The position numbers and the translations under genes are program-made. Shown one piece after another: positions 12,087 through 22,408 of a stretch of DNA of 64,000 nucleotides. The stretch comes from Cubamyces lactineus. Its lineage: Eukaryota; Basidiomycota; Agaricomycetes; Polyporales; Polyporaceae. The notes below the pieces were generated by a model. That model saw only the letters and a program-made list of their open reading frames with translations, did no database searches and was not told the origin of the DNA. The stretch is taken from contig JACDTU010000004.1 in the NCBI GenBank assembly GCA_022376465.1, positions 1,302,001 through 1,366,000 of the forward strand, given 5' to 3'. The first letter of the stretch is position 1; each line of letters starts with the position of its first letter.

Positions 12087-13177
12087 GCTCGCTAATGCGC
12101 AGAGTGCACTCACATGCACTGCGGACTTCGTCGGGTGAAATTATGGACTGGTCAACTAATGTGTACTACCACCACCATCACCTCATGGTTGACGACCCCG
12201 AAAGGCGAGACGGCTGCTAGCTGTCTCGTCCACGTACATACATACATCATTGCACTTTTGAACTCTTCCCCCTTCCCCCCGCCCTCCCTTTTCCTCTTTT
12301 TCTTTCACCATTCTCACTATGTCTACCCTTTTGAGTAGTAGTATCATTGTCGCACACTGCCTCTCCGTCGTAAGTAGCCACCTCCCACTCCCCCATGGAT
12401 CATTCGGACGTTCGTTCAGATTATCGGACTTGACGTTGGACTTAGCATACAGCAGATTCTCATGTCGCATGTCGCACGGTAATACCACACTCACATACCA
12501 CCACCACTGGTCCCGTCTGTTCATCAATGATCACGCACGCACTTCTGGGTGTTTTGACAGACGCGCGGGATGTCAAGAGGAGTTTCATGAACTGCTTGCA
12601 TGTGCATGTGCATGTGCAGTTGCCGCGTAGTTTGTGCGGGGAGATGCTGGAGTGCTGCAGATAGCGCTCGCTGCGCCTCTGCGGAGGCTGATGCATACAT
12701 TCGTACTTGCCATGTTTGTCGGGGTTGGGAGAGGCGATCGGGGAGGACGATCGGAGGGAGCTGATCGAAGTCTAAAGGAGGTTGGAACGGGCATTGCCAT
12801 ATTTGATTGTGGGCGGGGGGACGAGAGTGTGGGGAAGGGTGAGAGAGTTGGGGAAGAGTGGAACTAACATCTAACGAATGGCACAGGTCGCTCGCAGCCA
12901 ACGCGAGCTTTGGCACCGTTGTGCTCCTATACACGCCAAGTCCGCCACGGTGGTACCGCTCCTCCGTCTGCATATAAAACTCCTCGAGCTCGTCCTCGAA
13001 ACGCTCCAGACCCCCTAGCCCGTCTTCTCCCTCCATATTCCGTTGCACTTCCTGGACCGCCCGTAGCCCGTTCCAGTCCCTCCCCGCATCCTTCTTAACG
13101 ACTCGCTCAGGCCCTTTCACGACCCCCCACGCACAAGCACACGCACACGCACACGACCCCCGCTTGCTTCTCTCGAC
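12087..13177. other. Intergenic region with a possible small gene
   Basis: The first part is 3' flank of the DUF4203 gene. A CT-rich run at 12258-12318 precedes ATG 12319 and could be the leader of a small spliced gene (separate entry). The last 150 bases before 13178 contain an imperfect CA/CG dinucleotide run (CACACGCACACG) and presumably form the promoter of the 13178 gene. Minus-strand open frames across 12524-13447 are compositional shadows. Confidence 0.45.
12319..12627 (+). CDS. Possible small spliced gene, uncertain
   Basis: ATG 12319 follows a pyrimidine-rich leader typical of fungal core promoters. The frame MSTLLSSSIIVAHCLSV ends at a good donor (GTAAGTAG at about 12370). Acceptors at about 12452 (CATACAG) and about 12559 (TTGACAG) would continue as QILMSHVA and then RRAGCQEEFHELLACACACA before a stop near 12627. 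No family is recognised and the product would be about 48 residues. The support is the leader, the start and plausible splice sites only. It may be a non-coding or spurious transcript. Confidence 0.2.
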
Positions 13178-14011
13178 ATGTCTCTTCCGCGCTCTCAGTC
13201 CGTTCCGCACGTCAGCTCTCTCAAAATCACCACCGACCTCGGCCAGTCTTCTACGCACAACAGCGCGCGGCGGCCCAAGCTGCCCCGCCATCGCAGCGCG
13301 GTCGCCGTCTCGGGCACCCAGCCCTTCGCGTCGCTCTACACGCCGCGGAGCGAGCGCGAGGACCCGTTCAGCCTGGGCGGCTTTTTCCCTGCAAACTTGG
13401 GCGTGTTCGAGAACTCGCCGGTGGAACAAGAGTGGGACTGGCTGCACCCGGACACCGCCGCCAGCGACGACTACGACTCTCCTGTCCGTTCCGGGCTCGT
13501 CTCGCCCATCTCCGAGGACGACGAATGGGACATACCCACGCCGTGCTCTGCCCTGGATGACGCCGGAGACGCGCTCGCGCGGGACGCTATCAAACGCGAG
13601 GACAAGTTGGGCATCCTGACGTTAACCGGTATGTCACGGCCTCGGCCTGCGTATTTTCGGTGCGAGTTGAATGGCGTTTTGCTGAATGCGATCACGGACG
13701 ACCCTGCAGACAAGCTGTCTCTGCCGCCGCACGGGGACGAACTCTATGTGGAGGACGACCGGCTGTTATCGCCCTATACGCAGACAGGTGATCCGCTGGC
13801 TGATGAGGCCGTCTACGACGCACTGCGAGCGCTGCGTACGGCACACAGTCGCCCATATGGGTCAGCTGTCAAGAGCGAAAAGGGGATGATGCACGAGCTG
13901 TTTTCTCCGGAGAAGGAGACGGACGATAAGATGAAGGTCGAGGCGAGGGGATGGGAGGCGCTCGTGTCCTGGGGTGTGAGCAGAGTGGTGGACTATATTT
14001 CGCCAGTCTGA
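13178..14011 (+). CDS. Uncharacterised single-exon protein
   Basis: An uninterrupted 277-codon frame from ATG 13178 in a genome where most genes have introns. The N-terminus is basic and Ser-rich (MSLPRSQSVPHVSSLKI) and looks phospho-regulated. The middle is acidic with Trp residues (EQEWDWLHPD, EDDEWDIPTP). The C-terminal third contains YDALRALRTAHSRPYG and ends in a short possibly helical WEALVSWGVSRVVDYISPV. There is no signal peptide, transmembrane helix or catalytic motif. I do not recognise a family; such proteins are usually listed as hypothetical in Agaricomycetes. Codon choice is GC3-rich like its neighbours, which supports real coding. Confidence 0.7.
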   Translation: MSLPRSQSVPHVSSLKITTDLGQSSTHNSARRPKLPRHRSAVAVSGTQPFASLYTPRSEREDPFSLGGFFPANLGVFENSPVEQEWDWLHPDTAASDDYDSPVRSGLVSPISEDDEWDIPTPCSALDDAGDALARDAIKREDKLGILTLTGMSRPRPAYFRCELNGVLLNAITDDPADKLSLPPHGDELYVEDDRLLSPYTQTGDPLADEAVYDALRALRTAHSRPYGSAVKSEKGMMHELFSPEKETDDKMKVEARGWEALVSWGVSRVVDYISPV

Positions 14012-14356
14012 TGGGGTTGCCATGTCATGTTTGTGTGTATTCCCTGGGATGTGTGTTGTATTGACTGTGGACATACGGAGGTGTACGATAGGCCTCGGAC
14101 GAATGGAGAGGCTGCAGCGAGCACAGAGCAGAGCTGGAGCTGGAACGGGTGTCGTGAGCACGGGGGAATGCCGAGGTGCCGGAGGACCCCGGAACCGCTG
14201 TCGCAGGGAGGGAAGTCCACGGGGTCGTAAACGGGAGCTTTATAACCGACGCGCGTGGGTAAAAAGAGGGTTTCTTCCCACTCCCACAGTGTGCAGTTTC
14301 CCACACCGTACGGTGCGCTCTCTGCTCTCGGTCGTCCTAATACTAAGAGGCCCAGC
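14012..14356. other. Short intergenic region upstream of the CSL gene
   Basis: No gene is seen. It contains a TTTATAA-like AT-rich word near 14239, about 115 bases before ATG 14357, which could serve as a core promoter element. A GTG at 14255 in the frame of the downstream exon is not a plausible start. Confidence 0.4.
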
Positions 14357-16810
14357 ATGCGCACCATAGTCCCCTTCGCCTCCTCCTCCGCTTCCGCCTC
14401 TCCGCCTCAGCCTCATCCGCACCCTCAGCACAACTCCCTTTCGATCCACATGTCCCCAACCTCCACCACAGAGACTCACGAACACATCCCTACCGCCCTC
14501 AATCCCCACGACCTCTCGCGCTCAGCCTCGCCTCAGCAGTCCAACCTCAGTCTCCTCGTACGTACCGCGTCTCTCCCTCTCCGTTCCTTCGCCGACCGCG
14601 TCTCCAGGTTTCCAATGGCCATGCAGCCCTCCGATCACCCCCGCCGCCAGTAGCAGACTCCCCGAATACAACCCACACAGCGCCACCACAAATACCAGAA
14701 CAAGCATTGTCTATACAGTCTATCCTCTCCACCGCCGCTCCGGCGTCGTCCGCGCCCGTATCAAACGGTCAACAAACGACATGGAACGCAAACAACGCGT
14801 CCTCGCGCGACAATGGCAATGCAGCGGCAGGCCCGTCAACATCCGTGGTGAGTTCTCCCGAGACGCGTCCGCGGCCCTCCCTAACGCGCGTCATGCAGCC
14901 GCAACGTACTTCCACCAAGCGCAAGCTTGATCCCAGCGACGCTGTCGACCCCCACAACAAGATCAGACGCGTCGTACGCGACCATATCACCCAGGACCCA
15001 GCCCGTGTTATGCCCATGACGACCGTCATATGTCTTCACGCCGCCGTCGCTCAGAAGTCTTACGGCAGCGAGAAGCGGTTCTTGTGCCCTCCTCCCGTCG
15101 TGCATATCGAGGGTCCTGTCTGGCAAATGAAACAGCAGCACTTGTCCATGTCCGTCGTGAACGAGGGCGGAGAGCGGACGTGCGAGCTTAAGGCCCCTAT
15201 GGACCAGAACTTGACGGCGAGTTTCAAGTTCCTCCACGTGACGGGATCCGCGAAAAGCAAGAACTTCCTGCTGTCGCTCGACATCGCGGAGCCCGCTCCG
15301 GATGGGAACGAGCAGAATGAGCGGGTGTGGGCGTCGTTCGACTCCGCGCCCGTTACCATCATCTCGAAGCCGTCGAAGAAGACCGCGAAGACGCGCAATA
15401 TCTCCTCTTGTATCCTGGCTGGCGGCCCCGTGTCGCTGTTCAATCGGATCAACTCGCAGACTGTACGGACCAAATATATGACTATTGAACAGAGTCAGCT
15501 ATGCGCGTCCAACGTCGCTTGGTCCGCATTCGCGGTGAACGTCTTGCGCCCACAAGGCGCAGAAGCCCCTCTCGGTATGTTAGACGCATCGAATGGGATA
15601 CATGGGGTCCGTGTCTTAACGTGTCGCATAGGGGGTCCGCAGCCGGTGACGTACGGCAGCGAGATTGTCCTCGCTGATACGGTGACAGGCGTGCAGACTG
15701 CGCCGTTGATCATACGAAAAGTAGACAAGGGTCGTATCGTCAATGATGATGGAGGGCCTGTCAGTCAAATGCAGAAGATTGCGCTTCAGCGCATCAACAC
15801 GGACGGGTCAAGGCATTACCTCTCCGCGGCCGGTCCGATTGCTGGGACGCCTGGCGTGTCTCCGCCGGCAGCGCCGGGGCTCTCCAGTCAGGCCGGCACG
15901 CACCCGTTGCTGTTTCAGAGTCCGCGCGTACGAGAGGAGTTGAAGGATGGCGCCAGGGTTATCACGGACGAGGTGGACGATTATTTGTGCTGGACGATCG
16001 TCGGTATATGTAAGAATGCCCATCTTCTCACGAGTGCTGCATTGACCTACTCCATATGCAGCAAAATTCCAGTACACTTTCTTCGATGCATTTGGACTGA
16101 ACAACAACGTACCGGAACTGCCCATCACGCCGTTCCCGACGTTGTTCAACACCCCAGCGTACCGCTCGCAGTCGAACACGCTCGAGATGACTGCAGCTAA
16201 CTTCTTTTACGAAGACCCGAGGACTAAGCACCAGGTACCCTTGGACGTGTACATCGGCAACATCGGTCCTCTGAGGTTGCGTCTATATAACCAAACACCA
16301 GCAACCATGGACGGCCAGTTCAACCCCAACCAGGCGTTCATTCCCATACCCAACCTGCCAGGGAAGCCTGACGTGCCTATCTTTGCCGACAATCTGGAGG
16401 ACCGAACGCGCCCGCAAACAGTCTTGGCAATCCCGAACAGGAACATGCACGCCCTCATCGTCGTGGAGATGCCGCCGGTAGCAGACATCCTGAAGGCGCT
16501 TCGGGAAGATGCCTTGCCTGCGAATGGCGACGGCGCTGGCGGTTCGCAATCTGACGCGCAGAGCAACCGGACGAGCGACGTGATGCGCGACATCGCTGGG
16601 CGCAGCCTTCCCCTGCTGTTCATCCGTTCGTACGATGGCGTGGGATACCACTCCGGACGGGTGATCACGGCCGAGAACGTCTTGCACGCCATGGACTTGT
16701 CGAATCCGGTGCGACCAGGGGTCGACAGCTCAGATCCATGGCTTGCGCAGGCTACCGCGAGGCTCTCAGACGACTCCACCTTACACGGCTGGAACCTCAA
16801 GGTGCTATAG
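14357..16810 (+). CDS. CSL-family (CBF1/Su(H)/LAG-1) transcription factor
   Basis: A sequence-specific DNA-binding protein of the RBP-J/Su(H)/LAG-1 family; fungi have it although they lack Notch, and fission yeast Cbf11/Cbf12 are studied relatives. ATG 14357 begins a Ser/Pro-rich N-terminus. The Rel-homology DNA-binding domain starts near residue 185 (DHITQDPARVMPM), with QKSYGSEKRFLCPPPVVHIEGP as its diagnostic loop in two adjoining parts (QKSYGSEKRF, LCPPPVVHIEGP). The beta-trefoil follows: AKSKNFLLSLDIAEP, KPSKKTAKTRN, SLFNRINSQTVRTKYM and TYGSEIVLADT, then FQYTFFDAFG and a C-terminal IPT-like fold. Exons are 14357-14557, 14608-15574, 15632-16003 and 16062-16810, for 762 residues. Linkers inside the trefoil and IPT part are longer than in animals, as in fungal members. 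Confidence 0.92.
15575..15631 (+). other. 57-nt stop-free intron in the CSL gene
   Basis: GTATGT at 15575 and CATAG ending 15631 enclose 57 nt without an in-frame stop. Removal joins EAPLG to GPQPVTYGSE, matching the uninterrupted trefoil expected for the family. This supports splicing, while retention would add 19 residues in a DNA-binding domain loop. Confidence 0.75.
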
Positions 16811-17365
16811 GAGACAAAACCGGCGACCTGACTGCTAGACGTCGAGCGCGTTGGGCGTGTCTCCGTCGTCATTCGTGTCGTTGCTGCTATGCGGCGGCAC
16901 GCGGGCGTTGCGTACGTACGCTGCTGCTGTTACTTCTACCGCTATGTGGGGCCTTTGGGCTTTTGTACTATATATAATCACCATGTCTTCGTCGTCGTCG
17001 TTTGAGGTTCCTTGCGCTCGCTTGGTTTTGTGTTGTTCGTCTTGCTTTGATCCTTGCACATGTCTGTCTCTAGTTGTTCGATTTGCGGAACGCTGTCCGG
17101 TCGATGTCGATGAATGTACTACTGATTCAGAGCACTAATATTTATCCCTTATTCGTACCACATTGGCCCACCTGCGACGCTCGGGTGTTCTCTTGTGTCT
17201 GCGACGTTGTTCGACCAATGTGACTGAGCGGGACGGAGTAAGCCGCCATACACTTCCCGAGGACAGATTGCCGCCACAAAGTTGGCAACTTTGCGATGAG
17301 TCCGCCAAGCGTACAGCCACCCCGCCCACGCCATGCTTTAAGCACTGGCACTACGCTCGTTGCCG
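16811..17365. other. Intergenic region
   Basis: 3' flank of the CSL gene and promoter of the glycosyltransferase. A TATATATAA word lies near 16970, but it is about 390 bases from the next start, so a promoter role is doubtful. No gene-like frame is seen. Confidence 0.4.
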
Positions 17366-19856
17366 ATGGTCTCTCAGTCCTCCCCCATCCTCGGGAACAG
17401 CGCGGCGTCAGCCAACCTCCATTTTCCTTCCGGACCCTCACCACGCCTCAGGTCCTCGCGCGCTGGGATGCTGTTCCCCCGCACGTCCTCGCAGGACGCC
17501 TCCTCGCGCGGACGCTACAGCCACATCAATGCCGACTCGCTCAACGGCGACCCGTTCCACCACTCCTCGTCCTCGTCCCCCTTCCGCCCCGGGTCGCGCA
17601 TGGCGCTCCTCGCCGCGGCCCCCGTCGGGCTCTACAAGGCGAGCGTGACGCGGTTCGGGCGGCGGCGGGGCCCGGCGCTGCTGTGCTTCTGCTGCCTGGT
17701 GCTCTTCCTCACGTCGTTTGCGTTCCACAGCCGGTTCGTGTCCAAGGCGCGGCGGTGGCCGGGGATGCGGGGGACGAGCACGGTCGTGTTTGGGACGGAG
17801 CAGTTGCGCAAGATATGGGAGTGGGAGATCTTGTCGGGGCATTACCCTAGCACGCGTCCTAGTGAGTGGTTCCCCCGTTAGGTTGCTCGTCGGACGCGTC
17901 CTCATCGAGTGTGTGCGTGCGTGTGCGTATGCGTGATGGTACGGTTTAGTCCCTGTTGAGATGGGCTTCACGTCCCCTCCGAATAACCCTGCGTTGCCTC
18001 CGAATGCCGCGTTCAAGGCCCCCGAGGCTGCGGATGGAGGCGTCGTCACGTATACCATCGGCACTGGCGCCAAACGCATATACCCCGAGGTGAAGCTCAG
18101 ACAGCCGGACTTTGGACATCCTCCCAGGCCGATCCCGGGGAGCATTCTGGACTTGGACATCATCTTTGAGAACTGCGATTTCAGCTCTGGCAAGGTAAGT
18201 CACGCTCTTCATGCTGGTGGTCAGAACCACGGAGCAGAGGGAATCTGATGTTTGTGCAGTATGTCCGTGACTGCCATGAGATGCTCAGATTAGGTGCCGG
18301 CTTGGACAGCCATACCCGTCTGCGGAGAGAAGACCTCGAATACCTGCGGTATATCTATGTTTTGGACGGGGAGGGAGACCACCTCCAGGCTCGGGATGAC
18401 AACGCTACTGCCTCACTACCGCCGACCAAACGAGCTTCGGAAGATTGGGAACGCGACCTCCCTCTACCACCTCACTCCCAGTACAACCCAACCAACCGCC
18501 AGTCTTCGCCTTGCCCAGAAGATGACCCCCGCATATTCCACATGTTCTGGGCAGGTCCGTTCACAGACAAGCCGTACATGGCCATGATGGCCTTCCTCTT
18601 CACGCAAAACCTTGGCTTGCACTTGGAGAACCCCGCCTCTGAGAACGTCTGCCGTCCCCAGCTCTGGCTGTGGGTCAGTCGAGGGCCTGCGGATGCGATG
18701 CCCAGCCCGACTGCGATTGATGAGATGTTCGAAGAACTGCGCAATAACCCATGGTCGGCGCCATTCCTCCACCCACGCTTCAAGGACATGATCCAGTTCC
18801 GCCTGTGGAATACAACCGAGCAGCTCGACAGCGTCGACGAGCTCAAGAACGACTGGCGCAACCTCGGCGACGAGCTCTTCCGCTCGGAGGGCCGGTCCAA
18901 GAAGGCGGAGGCTAAGAAGAAGCTCGGGGTCTCGGTCGCGCTCGACGGCAAGTCGTCCGAGTCGCACGAGTCGTACAACAAGCTGCCCGTCGTGCTCTCG
19001 GACCTCGTCCGGTTCGTGCTCTGCCACCGCTTCGGCGGCGTGTACCTCGACGTCGACATGCTCTTCCTGCGCGACTGGGAGGAGCTCTGGGGCTGGAGCG
19101 GCTCGTTCTCGTACCGGTGGTCGCACGAGGACCGGTACAACACTGCAGTCCTCCGCCTCCGCCGCGGGTCTGCGCTCGGGACGTTCTTGCTCAGGACGGC
19201 GCTGAAGAACGGGTTCGACTTCCACCCGACGATGATGTCTCGCTATTTGCGAGAGTCGAATATGGAGAAGTTGCTGTACCGCGTGCCCGATGCGCTCTTT
19301 GATCCGGCGTGGTTGAGCACGGACCACCGCAAGAAGCATTGGTGGTCGAGCCCCGAGTACTTCCAGCGCGACCGTCCCCCACAGCCCTTCTTCACCGAGT
19401 AAGTTCCCTCATGTTCGGCTTGGCGAGATGAATGGCGACTGAGGCCCACATTTTGTAGCTTTGATAACTTCTTCAACACCCCGTCGGACGCCAGTGCCGC
19501 GCCTAGCGTGGTTGGCTTCGACGGCTTCTTCCGTGGTGCATATCTCTACCACTACCACAACGAATGGTCGGTGTACTTGCTCGCAATTGCATGCATTTGG
19601 CTTCATATTGATGCCTGTCCTCCTCAGGTGGAAGCCGTTCGATGCTGCTCGCTTCTGGCCCGACCTTGGCCCACGGTTCGCGGAGGTGGAGAAGATGGGT
19701 CGTGCTGCGATCGCCGACAAGCCTGCGGCCTTCCCTGAAGGCATCGTGCGCAACGACAAACGCGACTTGGACTGGGCAACCGTGCTCAAGCGCACGTTCG
19801 AGGCATACCTCCGCGGCGAGAGGCCGAACATGTACGGGGAGTGGATTCGGTGGTGA
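17366..19856 (+). CDS. Golgi-type II membrane glycosyltransferase (DXD, GT32-like)
   Basis: ATG 17366 gives a Ser-rich cytosolic tail, one transmembrane anchor near residues 95-115 (GPALLCFCCLVLFLTSFAF), and a luminal catalytic part. The sugar-binding DXD region is VLSDLVRFVLCHRFGG followed by VYLDVDMLFLRDWEELWGW, which fits the glycosyltransferase sugar-binding (Och1/GT32-type) fold. IFHMFWAGPFTDKPYM marks the start of that domain, and HNEWWKPFDAARFWPDLGPRF closes it. Exons are 17366-17861, 17950-18194, 18260-19398, 19459-19566 and 19628-19856, for 738 residues. Donor and acceptor sugars are unknown; roles in protein or lipid glycosylation are typical of the family. The first intron carries a GTGTGTGCGTGCGTGTG run. 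Confidence 0.85.
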
Positions 19857-20068
19857 GCTTTCGTTGATTAGGTCAACAACGATGTTCCTCGCCTGGTAGC
19901 CGTCAGTATCTATACAAAGTATATGTATTTCATGCCTAATGATTTTGGGATGACTCTTTCGATGCACGCTCTCGTACGATTGCACGGTCATGTTGTAGAT
20001 GCTATGTGATACAGTGCAGTTAGTTCTACATTGGGTACAGTTTACGCCCCCGGTGGTATACCCTTCCT

Positions 20069-21174
20069 TCACTTCGCCGCAGCCTTGGCCTGCGCAGTGT
20101 CCACAGTCGACTTGAGCAGTGCGATGACCTTCTCGGGCTCAGGTGCGTTGAAGATGGCCGTGCCGGCGACGATAACGTTACTCCCTGTGCAGCAAGCGTC
20201 AACTAACCCCCGCAATTTACAAAGGAAATGCTAAAACATACCAGCTTCGGCGCAGACGTCAATTGTCTTCGGGCCCACACCACCGTCGACCTCGATGTCC
20301 TTGTCAGGGAAGCGTGCGCGGAGTTCAGCGACCTTGGGCACGCAACGGTCGATGAACTTTTGGCCGCCACGACCGGGGTAGACGGTCATGACGAGGAGCA
20401 TGTCCGCGGCGTGACCGATCTCGTCCGTAATCGCGGTCGAGGGCGTGTCTGGCGAGATGGCCACACCGGCCTTCATCTTCCGCTCGTGGATGTGGTCGAT
20501 GACGGCGAGCGGGTCAGCTGAATGCGATACAGCGCGCGCGCGCCGACAGGTCAGTCAGTATTTGAACGTGAACGCGTGAGGGAAAAGTGGAGTCGCGTAC
20601 ATGTGGCCTCGATGTGGAAGCAGTAGAGGGAGCCTCCTGCGTCGGCAATGTCGTCCACCCACTAGATGCATCATTCCGATCGCGGTATGGTTAGCGGGGC
20701 GCACGCGCTCGCGGGGTAATAGCCGGTAGTGGGGCGCGAAGTCGCACCTTGTCGGGCTCGGAGACCATCATATGGCAGTCCATGAAGATGCCTGGGACGC
20801 CTTTGGACACGCAGGCTAGGATGGGCGCACCTGAACGCGCGAGGTGCATGTCAGATCTGCAGTCATTCCAAGACGCGGGTGTGTAAGTACGTACCCATCG
20901 TGATATTGGGTACGAAGTGGCTGAAGCAAGGCAGGATAGGTGAGTGCTGAAGATTCACCGAGGATGGGACGAGATGGCAGTTACCCGTCCATCACATCTT
21001 TGGAGTAGCAGATACGTAGTCCGACCTGTGAGTATACGGGCTGCGCGAGGTAGAGAGATTGTGCATACCCATGTGCAGCCACTCTGCACCGCCCTTGATC
21101 ATGCGTTTGCATTCTGCGGTGAGTTGGCCAAAGTCAGAGGCGAGGACGGAGGGAGAGATGATTGCGCGAGGCAT
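20069..21174 (-). CDS. RPE1: Ribulose-phosphate 3-epimerase
   Basis: A cytosolic pentose-phosphate pathway enzyme that interconverts ribulose 5-phosphate and xylulose 5-phosphate. The start codon is at 21174-21172. The TIM-barrel motifs are ISPSVLASDFGQL at the N-terminus, DCHMMVSEPDKWVDDIADAGG, HIEAT, KAGVAISPDTPS, LLVMTVYPGRGGQKFI and DIEVDGGVGPKTIDVCAEAG. The last exon, 20069 to about 20186, reads SNVIVAGTAIFNAPEPEKV and ends AQAKAAAK. Metal and catalytic residues expected in the family (His, Asp in DCHMM, Asp in VDGG) are present. At least six introns split a protein of about 225 residues, several exons being under 50 nt. It is convergent with the glycosyltransferase, 212 bp apart. Confidence 0.93.
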
Positions 21175-21529
21175 GGTGTCGAGCTAGCAAGAGACAGAGT
21201 GTGCGTAGGACGATAGCAAGGGAGTGTCGTCAGAGATCAGGCTCAAGGCGAATCACCGGGACGAGCACAACCCCAGATCGATCGGGCGTCGCACACCGTC
21301 TCTTGCGATGCGCGTGAGAAGACGCAGTGGAGCGGATGTACCGCTCCGCCTGTCCTCGCTGTGGCCGCTGCCTGCTCATCCAACCTCGTCGCAGTTCGGG
21401 ACAGCGCTAGCAACCAACGCAACATTCCGGCTATCCTACGCCTCAATTCCGCAGCCCCGTATAAATATCAGCATCCGGCCTGACCATGCCTCACCTACAC
21501 TTTTCGTTCTTCTTCAACCACTTCTTACC
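21175..21529. promoter_or_regulatory. Divergent promoter between RPE1 and secreted protein 1
   Basis: RPE1 and the secreted-protein gene start 355 bp apart on opposite strands. It holds the palindrome at 21329-21347, the 13-base word shared with the second paralogue at 21326-21338, and a TATAAATAT box at 21460-21468, 62 bases before the secreted gene's ATG. A short C/T-rich leader with TTCTTCTTCAACC precedes the start. Confidence 0.65.
21329..21347. promoter_or_regulatory. Perfect palindrome GGAGCGG-N5-CCGCTCC
   Basis: Two exact 7-base arms are separated by ATGTA, and the core is CGG-N5-CCG. Everted or inverted CGG triplets with fixed spacing are the usual recognition form of fungal Zn2Cys6 dimers, so this is a candidate operator. 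It lies 113 bases upstream of the TATA box of the secreted-protein gene and 155 bases from the RPE1 start, so either could be its target. Confidence 0.5.
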
Positions 21530-22408
21530 ATGATGTTCGTCAAGGCCCTCCTTCCCGTCCTCGCAGGGGCCCTCTTCGTGAACGCCGCTGCGTTCAATGG
21601 GCGCGTTGGAAAGAGAGAGGACGGTAAGCACTCCGAATAAGCTTTAGGTGCCGTTGACAGTGCTGGATCTTGCTAACGTCCCTGCAGTTGGCAGCATCCT
21701 TGATGCAGTTACCTCCGACGCTGGTTCCGTCTTCTCCCAAGGCACCGCTGCAGGTGCGTCAGCATTTCACAATCATGCGGGCCGGATATGCGTAAACTCA
21801 CGTCCTTGTACCCCCAGCTGGCTCGGTCCTCGGTGACATCACGTCCCTCGCCGGAGACGCTGCGACTTTCCTGACTTGTGAGTACATCATGTGCAAAATT
21901 TGTTCGTTCACTGCTCATGCTTCTTTTTCCCTGCAGCTTTGGGCGGTGATGCGCTCACCGTCATCAGCTCTGCTGACGGGGAGCTTATTACCCTTGCGCC
22001 CAGTGGTTTCGGTGAAGTGACCTCCTTCGCCGGCTCCGTTTACACCGAGATCACTGGAGACGCGGCCTCGTTGCTTTCGCAGGCGACCAGCGCCGTTGGC
22101 TCCCTTGTTGGCGACTCTCACTCTACCAGGTAAGCGTCCATATATGTTACATATGTGACAACGATTGCTTGACCTTCGCTTGTAGCGCTACTGGCGCACC
22201 CACTGCTGGTGCTGGTACTTCCAACCCCACCGCTGCAGCCACTGGCACCGGTGACTCTACCGAGACCGTTACCTCCACCTCTACGGCCACCGGCAGTCCG
22301 AATGGCGCGCTTGGTCTCTCTACCTTTACCATCACAACCCCTCTCATGAGCGGCCTCACGTCCGTCTTCGCCAGCATGCTTCTCGGTGCGTTCGCCGCCG
22401 TGCTCTGA
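21530..22408 (+). CDS. Secreted, probably GPI-anchored protein, paralogue 1
   Basis: Start ATG 21530 (a second ATG follows at once) opens a signal peptide (FVKALLPVLAGALFVNAAA), then a dibasic KR before ED that resembles a Kex2 processing site. The mature part has loosely repeated Gly/Ala/Ser/Thr units: VGSILDAVTSDAGSVFSQ, AGSVLGDITSLAGDAATFLTS and LGGDALTVISSADGELITLAP. A Ser/Thr-rich stretch follows, and a hydrophobic C-terminus (LMSGLTSVFASMLLGAFAAVL) suited to a GPI signal. Exons are 21530-21623, 21688-21753, 21818-21877, 21937-22129 and 22186-22408, 211 residues. Exon breaks fall at unit edges. The function is unknown; cell-surface or wall association is inferred. Confidence 0.85.

Noticed and set aside
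12600..12625. TGCATGTGCATGTGCATGTGCAG repeat
   Set aside because: Only about four units of a hexamer; too short to call a functional repeat.
12524..13447. Minus-strand frame of about 307 codons
   Set aside because: It overlaps the 5' end of the gene at 13178 in antisense and has the Arg/Ala-rich composition of a shadow frame.
14255..14356. Upstream GTG extension of the CSL gene
   Set aside because: The extension starts with GTG; the first ATG in that frame is 14357, so that is used as the start.
17360..17365. TTG two codons before the glycosyltransferase ATG
   Set aside because: The in-frame ATG at 17366 is the plausible start.
17895..17936. GTGTGTGCGTGCGTGTGCGT run
   Set aside because: Simple-sequence tract inside an intron of the glycosyltransferase gene; no evidence of function.
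18464..19339. Minus-strand frame of about 291 codons
   Set aside because: Antisense to the glycosyltransferase catalytic exon, with Glu/Arg/Ala/Val bias and no motif.
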